Positions 6,852-14,847 of a DNA stretch of 20,666 bases are shown piece by piece. Numbering within the stretch: position 1 is the stretch's first letter; every line of letters begins with the position of its first letter. A program made the translations under genes and the position numbers. Source of the stretch: Anaerolineales bacterium UBA7227 (GTDB lineage: Bacteria > Chloroflexota > Anaerolineae > Anaerolineales > Villigracilaceae); the NCBI GenBank assembly GCA_002473085.1, contig DKTP01000024.1, positions 1 through 20,666 on the forward strand, read 5' to 3'. The notes under the pieces were generated by a model that was given only the letters and a program-made list of their open reading frames with translations, had not been told where the DNA came from and did not search any database.

Positions 6852-8320
6852 AGCAAAGCCTCGTCTTGCTGCATTATCAATGCGCGGGTCGCGTATTTGA
6901 TATCTTTTTCGCCGGTGAGAGAGAAGGTATGCATGCGCTGGACGTTATCCGCTTCCAGCAGGATGGTGTTGGCCAGGTCGTGATGCCCCTGCGAGAGCAG
7001 GTGCGCCGCGAGATTTTGCAGCGAGCGCGTGGCGCGGTCGTACTGTCCCGCCTGCGATTCGTGCCGCGCCCGTTCCTGCATGCGATATAGCGTCAGGCGG
7101 GAAAGCGCCTGGAGGATGGCGGTCGGCGGGGGTTGGGCAGACGGGGCCTCCAGGACGTCGCAGCCGATGCGGACGCGGATCGGCGGCAAGGGTATGGGGC
7201 GCGCCGCCATGGCGATCTTGAGCGAACCGTTCAGCAGGTCCACGCGTCCCGTCGAGGTCGCGGCGGGCGATACGTGAAATTCGAACAGCACGCTCAGGTT
7301 CACGTCGCGCAATACAGACCCCAGCTGCGTGATCGCTCCAAAGGTCACCGGCCCGGCTTCCGGCTGGAGGCGGAAGGCATAGTTGAGCTTCACGGCCTCT
7401 CCCAGTTTGCCTTCGAGAGAGATGTCTTCGGCGACGACATTGGCGAGGGCGTTGAATTTCTCGGTCAGCAGTTTCTGGATATCCTGCGGCCGGGCGATGT
7501 AGCGGCTGGTGTTCCCGGTGCGGCTCGCCACCTGGTCGAGAAAGGAATCGTTCCAGTCGGCGCCGATTCCCATGGCGCTGATGCCGATGCCCTCCCGCGC
7601 GGCCTGCGAGGCCAGGTCGAGGCAGGCCTGCTCGTCGCCATAGGTCTGTCCGTCGGTGAGCAGGATGAGGTGGTTGATGCGCCGCGAGTCGCTGCCGCGC
7701 CGCAGTTCGTTCAGTCCGCTTTCCAGTCCGCGCAGCATTTCCGTGGCCCCGCCCACTTGAATATCACGGATGCGCGCTTCCAGTTTCTGGCGTTCAGCCC
7801 GGTAAGAGGCGGGGATCGCCACTTCGGCGTTGTCGCCGAACACGACCACGCTGAAGATATCTTCGTCACGGAGACCGCGCATCACCTGAATGGAGGCGGC
7901 CTTGAGCAGTTCCATCTTCGCGCCCTTCATGGACGTGGAACGGTCCAGCGCCAGGCAGATATTAAGCGGCGGGACGGGCAGCGCGTCGGCGCCGCGCGTC
8001 TTCATGTTCAACAGCACATATACCAGCTGCGCCTCCTGCATCCGCACCAGGTGAGGACGGCTGTAGAGAATCTCCGGGACGATGGGAGAGGAGGGCGAAT
8101 CCGCCGGCGGAAGGGTCTCGTCGTATTCCTCGCGCCGCTTGGGGTTGGAGAGAGTCTCGTAGGCCTGCTGGATCTCGAGGAAGAATTCCGTTTCGCCGGG
8201 CGCTTGATTCTTGTCGGGATGCAGGCGCTGGGCCGCCTCGACGTAGGCGCGGCGGATATCCTCCGGGCTGGCATCCCGAAGAATTCCAAGAAGCGCGTAG
8301 TAGTCTCGTTTTGCGTTCAC
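6848..8320 (-). CDS. J-domain / von Willebrand A domain fusion protein
   Basis: This 490-residue protein joins two domains. Residues 6-70 form a DnaJ J domain with the essential HPD tripeptide (34-36), so it should be able to stimulate an Hsp70 ATPase. The Gly/Phe and zinc regions of true DnaJ are absent. Residues about 117-300 form a VWA domain with a complete MIDAS metal site: D126-x-S128-x-S130, T193 and D223 (LTDGQT). The remainder comprises a beta-rich stretch (about 300-395) and a C-terminal helical stretch (about 400-490) with TPR-like character. The start is a GTG at 8320; the J domain begins at residue 6 and the next Met is residue 94. It lies seven bases after the PP2C gene and overlaps the FHA gene. 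VWA proteins often scaffold complexes, and here the J domain could bring Hsp70 to a phospho-regulated complex (inference). Confidence 0.9.
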   Translation of the reverse strand: MNAKRDYYALLGILRDASPEDIRRAYVEAAQRLHPDKNQAPGETEFFLEIQQAYETLSNPKRREEYDETLPPADSPSSPIVPEILYSRPHLVRMQEAQLVYVLLNMKTRGADALPVPPLNICLALDRSTSMKGAKMELLKAASIQVMRGLRDEDIFSVVVFGDNAEVAIPASYRAERQKLEARIRDIQVGGATEMLRGLESGLNELRRGSDSRRINHLILLTDGQTYGDEQACLDLASQAAREGIGISAMGIGADWNDSFLDQVASRTGNTSRYIARPQDIQKLLTEKFNALANVVAEDISLEGKLGEAVKLNYAFRLQPEAGPVTFGAITQLGSVLRDVNLSVLFEFHVSPAATSTGRVDLLNGSLKIAMAARPIPLPPIRVRIGCDVLEAPSAQPPPTAILQALSRLTLYRMQERARHESQAGQYDRATRSLQNLAAHLLSQGHHDLANTILLEADNVQRMHTFSLTGEKDIKYATRALIMQQDEALL

Positions 8321-8327
8321 GTCAGGT

Positions 8328-9221
8328 TCAACCCATTAATTGGACGAGCGCCACGCTGATGTTGTCCGGCCCGCCGGCGGCGTTGGCTGCCTCGACGAGC
8401 TTTTGACAGGCGCGCGGCAGGCTGGGGGTATCGCGGATGATGCGACTCAACTCGGCCTCTGAAACCACGCCCCACAACCCGTCGCTGCACAGCATGAGAG
8501 AACCGCCTTTCGGGAAGGGAATGGTGAAGATGTCCGGCTCGAAGATCTCGCCCTGTCCCAGCGCGCGATAAAGCACGTTGCGGTGCGGATAATTTTCCGC
8601 CTCCACGGCGCTGAGGTGTCCGAGCTCTTCGAGGCGCTTGACCAGCGAATGGTCGCGCGTGATCAGTTCTATTCTCCCGTCAGGATAACACATGTAGGCG
8701 CGGCTGTCGCCCATGTGAGCGATCGTCATCTGCTGGCCCAGGATCAACGCGGCCGTGAGGGTGGTGCCGCTGCCGGGCGCTTCGCGCTGGATGATCCTGT
8801 GCGCTTCGGCCATCGCCGCCTGTACGATTTCCTGTAAAGACTCGTCCAGCGGTTCAGATTTCAAATTGAAAAGATAGGGATGAAATTTCCTGAGCACGCT
8901 GCCCGACACAGTGCGGATGGCAATGTTGCTCGCCACTTCCCCGGACTGGTGGCCGCCCATCCCGTCCGCGACGATATACAAGCCAAACGGCGCGTTGTTG
9001 CCGTTTCCCGCCAGGGTGGAGGTGAAGGCCAGCAGACTGTCTTCATTGAGATCGCGCTGTTTGCCGATGGATTGCCCGCAGGCCGCAACCAGTTGCTGCA
9101 GGTCGTAACGGACGCTGGGCGCGCCGGTGATGGATTTAAGCTGCTCGTCGGTCAGCGGCGCGGTGGTGACGGTTTCCTGCTGGGGCGGCTTGCGAAACAT
9201 TCGGCGGATAAAATCGAACAC
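8328..9221 (-). CDS. PP2C-family Ser/Thr protein phosphatase
   Basis: This 297-residue protein has an N-terminal extension of about 45 residues and a PP2C/PPM catalytic domain (about 46-296). The metal-binding and catalytic motifs are visible in order: RDLNED (57-61, D61), VADGMGGH (84-91, D86/G87), GTTLTAALI, HMGDSRAY (D172), CSDGLW (D247) and GGPDNISV (D286/N287). All metal-coordinating aspartates are intact, so it should be an active Mn/Mg-dependent phosphatase. It lies 12 bases after the kinase gene, the usual pairing in which PP2C reverses kinase action. The start is a GTG at 9221 with GAAGGAG five bases upstream. There is no membrane helix, so kinase, phosphatase and reader all appear soluble. 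Confidence 0.96.
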   Translation of the reverse strand: MFDFIRRMFRKPPQQETVTTAPLTDEQLKSITGAPSVRYDLQQLVAACGQSIGKQRDLNEDSLLAFTSTLAGNGNNAPFGLYIVADGMGGHQSGEVASNIAIRTVSGSVLRKFHPYLFNLKSEPLDESLQEIVQAAMAEAHRIIQREAPGSGTTLTAALILGQQMTIAHMGDSRAYMCYPDGRIELITRDHSLVKRLEELGHLSAVEAENYPHRNVLYRALGQGEIFEPDIFTIPFPKGGSLMLCSDGLWGVVSEAELSRIIRDTPSLPRACQKLVEAANAAGGPDNISVALVQLMG

Positions 9222-9233
9222 AGGGACTCCTTC

Positions 9234-11081
9234 TCAGGCGAGCAGGGCGTAGATCTGATGGTCGGTTGAACCGATATAAACGATGTCGTCGTAGACGAGC
9301 GGCGTGCCGGTGATCGCGCCTTTGGTGGCGAACTTCCAGCGCAGGCGACCGGTCCGGTATTCGAGACAATAGACCTGTCCATCCACCGAGCCGCAATAGA
9401 CCGAATCGCGATAGATGACCGGCGAGCCGCTGACCTGGTGATCGGTGCGGAAACGCCAGAGCTCGCGCGCGCTTTGCGCGTCCACCGCGTAGATGAACCC
9501 GTCCGCCGCGCCAGTGACGATGACGTTTTCCGCCAGCGCCGGAGTGACGATGGAACCCTTCCCCAGGCGGAAACGCCAGACAATCCAGCCGCTGCGCGCG
9601 TCCAGCGCGTAGAGGGTGTTGTCCATCGAGCCGAAATAGACCGCCTGCCCGACAGCAATGGGGGAGGAGGTGACGGCGCGTTTGGCCTGGAAGCGCCACT
9701 TCATCTCGCCGCGGAAATCCACGGCGTAAAAGTCCCCGCCTTCATTTCCCACGTAGACCAGTTCGTTGGCGACAAAGGGCGTGGAGCGGACAGGGAAGGT
9801 GGTCTCGAACTTCCAGGCGGCGCGGCCGGTGTTCACGTTTACGGCGTGCAGGTAATGATCGTCCGAGCCGAAGAAGATATGTCCCTCGGCGATGCGCGGC
9901 GAGGAGCGCACCGGCCCCTCGGTGTAGTACGTCCACACCACCTTGCCGGAACGCGCCCCCACCACGTGCAGGCGGCGGTCCTCCGAACCAAAGTAGACAT
10001 TGTCTTCAAAGACTGCGGGCCGCGTGACGACGCCTCCTTCGGTGGGATACTTCCATTGGAATTTGCCGTCGGCCGCGTTGATGGCGTACAGGTTATTGTC
10101 GTAGGAACCGATGAAAACCGTCCCGCGATGGATGGCGGGGGTGCCGCGAATTTCGTCCTCGCACGAGAAGGTCCACAGCGGCTTGACGGCGCTGGCCTGC
10201 AGACTGGCGGTGGGCATGCGCGTGAGCATGCCTGTCTTTCGTCCCGCGTTTAGCAGGGCTTCCTTCATGTCGCCTGCGGTGGGATAGCGATCCTCGACGT
10301 TATATTGCAGCGCGGTGTTGATGACCGCCTCCAGTTCAGGCGAGACCGCCGGATTCATCTTGCGGATGGGGCGTTCGTTGAACGAGAAGGGCGGCTCAAG
10401 ACGCGGGTCGCGGCGCGTCAATGTGTGATGGAGGGTGGCGCCCAGGGCGTAGATGTCGGCCAGGGGCGTGGCTTCGCCGCGGTATTGTTCGGGCGGGGAA
10501 TAGCCCTCGGTGCCGATCATCGTCCCCTTGACGCCGGTTTGGAAGGTTTTGGCGATGCCGAAGTCCACGAGGATGATGTCGCCGTTGTGGTTGACCATCA
10601 CGTTGGAGGGCTTCATGTCGCGGAAGATGATCGGGTCGGGTTTGTGACCGTGGAGGTAGGACAGCACGTCGCACAGTTCGATGCCCCAGGTGAGCGCCTG
10701 TTCCTCCAGCAGGAAACCGTCCGTGTCGGTGATGATGGCTTCGAGATCCTTGCCGTGGATGAACTCCAGCACGAGGTAAGAACGATCGTCCTGCGAAAAA
10801 TAATCGTAAATGCGCGGGATGGAGGGGTGGTTGAGCGTGGCCAGCAGGTTGGCTTCGCGCTCGAAGTTCTGGACGATGGTCTGCCGCACCAGCGGGTCGG
10901 GAGCGAGGTTGACCATCTCTTTGACCGCCACCAGTTTTACCACATTGGGGAAGTGCAGGTCGCGGGCGCGGTAGACCGATCCCATGCCGCCAACGCCGAT
11001 CACTTCCTGAATCAGATAGCGTTGGGCAAGCGTGGCTCCCGATTGCAATTGCCTTCGGGGGGTGTTGCCGTCTTCGTCCAA
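9234..11081 (-). CDS. Soluble Ser/Thr protein kinase fused to a PQQ-type beta-propeller
   Basis: The protein has 615 residues from the TTG at 11081. Residues 21-280 form a Hanks-type kinase: glycine loop IGVGGMG (28-34), Lys K54 (VAVK), catalytic loop FRDMKPSN (D155, K157, N160; Phe replaces the usual His of HRD), DFG 173-175, and the activation segment ending GTEGYSPPEQ. Residues 301-615 carry eight repeats of about 40 residues. Each has a Trp (303, 343, 383, 423, 462, 502, 542, 582) and a V-x-x-G-S-x-D...YA-(V/L) core, typical of PQQ/YVTN-type beta-propellers. No transmembrane helix separates the two parts, unlike PknB- or PknD-type receptor kinases, so the propeller is probably cytoplasmic. 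The gene heads a six-gene operon. The start is uncertain: a CTG at 11108 has a far better Shine-Dalgarno and would add nine residues. Confidence 0.93.
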   Translation of the reverse strand: MDEDGNTPRRQLQSGATLAQRYLIQEVIGVGGMGSVYRARDLHFPNVVKLVAVKEMVNLAPDPLVRQTIVQNFEREANLLATLNHPSIPRIYDYFSQDDRSYLVLEFIHGKDLEAIITDTDGFLLEEQALTWGIELCDVLSYLHGHKPDPIIFRDMKPSNVMVNHNGDIILVDFGIAKTFQTGVKGTMIGTEGYSPPEQYRGEATPLADIYALGATLHHTLTRRDPRLEPPFSFNERPIRKMNPAVSPELEAVINTALQYNVEDRYPTAGDMKEALLNAGRKTGMLTRMPTASLQASAVKPLWTFSCEDEIRGTPAIHRGTVFIGSYDNNLYAINAADGKFQWKYPTEGGVVTRPAVFEDNVYFGSEDRRLHVVGARSGKVVWTYYTEGPVRSSPRIAEGHIFFGSDDHYLHAVNVNTGRAAWKFETTFPVRSTPFVANELVYVGNEGGDFYAVDFRGEMKWRFQAKRAVTSSPIAVGQAVYFGSMDNTLYALDARSGWIVWRFRLGKGSIVTPALAENVIVTGAADGFIYAVDAQSARELWRFRTDHQVSGSPVIYRDSVYCGSVDGQVYCLEYRTGRLRWKFATKGAITGTPLVYDDIVYIGSTDHQIYALLA

Positions 11082-11105
11082 TGGCTGGGTAATTCGGTGG
11101 GTATC

Positions 11106-11120
11106 CAGGGGGACTCTCCT
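11106..11120 (-). promoter_or_regulatory. Shine-Dalgarno with possible CTG start for the kinase
   Basis: AGGAG (11120-11116) lies seven bases before an in-frame CTG at 11108. The TTG at 11081 has no recognisable ribosome site. No ATG or GTG is in frame near either position, and the first internal ATG codon is residue 33, inside the glycine loop. Confidence 0.5.
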
Positions 11121-11129
11121 AATTTGCAG

Positions 11130-11158
11130 ATTATATTGTGCAAAGACGGGATTGGCAA
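11130..11158 (-). promoter_or_regulatory. Strong promoter of the six-gene phosphosignalling operon
   Basis: On the minus strand, TTGCCA (11158-11153, five of six consensus bases) and TATAAT (11135-11130, perfect) are spaced by 17 bases. The start point should be near 11123, just before the kinase ribosome site, giving an unusually short leader. No other promoter is evident down to the response regulator; all intergenic gaps are 20 bases or less. Confidence 0.85.
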
Positions 11159-11273
11159 CATTGTACCGCCGTTTCCCATCAAATTTGCAAGTCGGTTGGA
11201 TGGGGCTGGCGGGCTGAGCACAAAGTCATGAAGGCGCGCAGTCGCAAAGAATTTGCGGCTTTGCGCCGTGACG

Positions 11274-11318
11274 ATAAAAAATAAAAAATGCCCGAGGCGT
11301 CGCAAGTCCGCATCGGGC
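11274..11318 (-). terminator. Terminator of the 38-codon gene
   Basis: On the minus strand a stem of GCCCGA with TCGGGC (11313-11318 with 11290-11295), continued by three inner pairs after one mismatch, closes a nine-base loop. It is followed by two runs of six T. It starts 22 bases after the stop codon of the small gene and separates it from the kinase promoter. Confidence 0.85.
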
Positions 11319-11340
11319 TAGGGGGATAATAGGTCGGGCG

Positions 11341-11457
11341 TCATCGTTTCTCGACGCCCATGTTGCTCAGGTCGTCGGCGTTGAACTGGGACAGGAACCA
11401 GTCCCCGCCAGCGAACGCGAGCGCGGCCAGGCAGACCAAAGCAATGAGAGTGAACAT
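11341..11457 (-). CDS. Small single-helix peptide, 38 residues, unknown function
   Basis: This short gene was found by reading the minus strand between two regulatory regions. It encodes 38 residues: a hydrophobic N-terminal segment (MFTLIALVCLAALAFAGG, 1-18), then DWFLSQFNADDL and a polar tail ending VEKR. The hydrophobic part could be a membrane anchor or an uncleaved signal-like helix. A lipobox-like VCLA around C9 is not at a usual cleavage context. Evidence that it is real: AAAGGAGG lies four bases before the ATG at 11457, one of the best ribosome sites in the window. A strong terminator follows the stop directly. A weak promoter (TTGATT, 17-18 bases, CATAGA-like) may lie upstream. It stands apart from its neighbours as a monocistronic unit. 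I recognise no family. Confidence 0.7.
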   Translation of the reverse strand: MFTLIALVCLAALAFAGGDWFLSQFNADDLSNMGVEKR

Positions 11458-11786
11458 GGGGCCTCCTTTCGTCATGAGTTTCATCTATGATCAGTTTAAC
11501 GTTTTTTAATCAAAAAAGGCGCTCCCCTTTCAGTACTGTTATGGATTTGCCATACCGTTATGAAAGGAATGGAGATGTGACGACGGGCGGCCCGGTTTGG
11601 TTCCCGAACGACGCGGAGAGACAGGCGTGTCCAAGAGCGGCTAAACTGGCAGGTTGAATACAGATTGGAACGCGAATATTACGAATAGGCGAATTTTGCG
11701 AATTTCTTTGGGGTTCTTCGCGTCACACCTGCCCTTGCAAGCGACGCCAGGGTTCGCAAATTCGCGGCATTTTTCCCGAAATTCAG
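11458..11786. other. Intergenic region without a recognisable gene
   Basis: About 330 bases lie between the small peptide gene and the tRNA promoter. It contains a possible weak minus-strand promoter near 11480-11512, a short imperfect palindrome around 11539-11555, and an A+T-rich block of CGAAT repeats (11673-11703). I found no convincing coding region: the longest plus-strand reading with any ribosome site is a 26-codon GTG frame at 11576, too weak to call. Confidence 0.6.
11673..11765. repeat. CGAAT phased repeats with distal inverted copy
   Basis: CGAAT occurs at 11673, 11682, 11690 and 11699, a spacing of 8-9 bases. The last unit, GCGAATTT (11698-11705), has a perfect inverted copy AAATTCGC at 11758-11765, giving an 8-bp stem around a 52-base loop. 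This looks like a remnant of an intergenic repeat family rather than a regulatory hairpin. Confidence 0.45.
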
Positions 11787-11814
11787 TTGACAAAAAAAAC
11801 GATTCGGATAAAAT
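11787..11814 (+). promoter_or_regulatory. Promoter of tRNA-Leu
   Basis: TTGACA (11787-11792, perfect consensus) and TAAAAT (11809-11814) are spaced by 16 bases. The start point falls around 11821, just before the mature tRNA 5' end. Confidence 0.85.
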
Positions 11815-11829
11815 AAGCAGGCACTTCAA

Positions 11830-11913
11830 GCCGAAGTGGCGGAATTGGCAGACGCGCTAGGTTCAGGGCTTAGTGGCCGCAAGGTCGTGAGGGTTCAAGT
11901 CCCTCCTTCGGCA
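11830..11913 (+). tRNA. tRNA-Leu (anticodon CAG)
   Basis: This is an 84-base class II tRNA. The acceptor stem pairs GCCGAAG (11830-11836) with CTTCGGC (11906-11912), with discriminator A at 11913. The anticodon stem pairs CTAGG with CTTAG (one G-U) around loop TTCAGGG, placing anticodon CAG at 11864-11866, which reads CUG. A long variable arm (class II, as expected for Leu) precedes the T arm GAGGG-TTCAAGT-CCCTC. The 3' CCA is not encoded. It has its own promoter and terminator. Confidence 0.96.
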
Positions 11914-11922
11914 CAGAACATG

Positions 11923-11950
11923 AGACCCGAGAAATCGGGTCTTTTGTTTT
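11923..11950 (+). terminator. Terminator of tRNA-Leu
   Basis: A perfect 8-bp stem AGACCCGA/TCGGGTCT (11923-11930 with 11935-11942) with a GAAA tetraloop is followed by TTTGTTTT. It sits ten bases after the tRNA. Confidence 0.92.
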
Positions 11951-12056
11951 AAACGCCGCAAACTGGACTGGCAGCCCGGCATATGCTGCGCGTCGAAAAT
12001 TCACAGCGATTCTCATGAACTTCTCGTCTTTCGGGGCATTTTCGACAGGGAGCGCA

Positions 12057-12065
12057 TGGTATAAT
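12057..12065 (+). promoter_or_regulatory. Extended -10 promoter upstream of gyrA
   Basis: TGGTATAAT is a perfect -10 hexamer (12060-12065) with the TGn extension. No good -35 box is spaced correctly (the nearest, around 12038-12046, is poor), which is usual for extended -10 promoters. The predicted start near 12072 lies upstream of both the leader hairpin and gyrA. Confidence 0.65.
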
Positions 12066-12093
12066 TACCCTAACTACAGCGTGTACTTCATCT

Positions 12094-12133
12094 AAAGACA
12101 CGAAGTCAGTTCTCGGCGGACTCGTGTCTTTTT
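12094..12133 (+). terminator. Terminator-like hairpin in the gyrA leader
   Basis: AAAGACACG (12094-12102) pairs with CGTGTCTTT (12123-12131), and AGTC (12104-12107) with GACT (12119-12122), leaving one bulged A and an 11-base loop. The 3' arm runs into TTTTT (12129-12133). It lies between the gyrA promoter and start codon. It could be an attenuator, or the end of a short separate transcript. Confidence 0.6.
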
Positions 12134-12183
12134 AATGCCTGTAACACTCAAAAACCAGGTTTCTATCGAACGAAAGAGCCACT

Positions 12184-14706
<2,523 letters not shown>

Positions 14707-14782
14707 GAAAGCGGCCTCCATTTTGACGAAATAAAGGCGTCTTCATGCCCGGCATGGCCGTCGCCCCGCTCCAAACGCCCAG

Positions 14783-14824
14783 CTAAGAAAACATCAGGCT
14801 GGCAGGGAAAATCCTGCCAGCCTG
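14783..14824 (-). terminator. Terminator between convergent gyrA and protease genes
   Basis: A perfect 12-bp stem CAGGCTGGCAGG/CCTGCCAGCCTG (14795-14806 with 14813-14824) has a six-base loop. On the minus strand it is followed by ATGTTTTCTT, so it best serves the protease gene, which ends 24 bases upstream. It may also slow plus-strand readthrough from gyrA. Confidence 0.8.
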
Positions 14825-14847
14825 AGCATTAACTGAACAGCATTGGT

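Noticed and set aside
5375..11158. Type VI secretion PpkA/PppA/Fha regulatory module
   Set aside because: Kinase, PP2C and FHA genes are present, but no T6SS structural gene occurs in the window, the kinase has no membrane segment, and the J-VWA protein is foreign to that module.
11557..11656. Short plus-strand peptide frames (ATG at 11560 region, GTG at 11576)
   Set aside because: The ATG frame stops after six codons. The 26-codon GTG frame has only a poorly matched ribosome site and no terminator or conserved feature.
14707..14847. Mobile-element inverted repeat
   Set aside because: The perfect 12-bp stem has a six-base loop and a T-rich flank between convergent genes, which a terminator explains fully.
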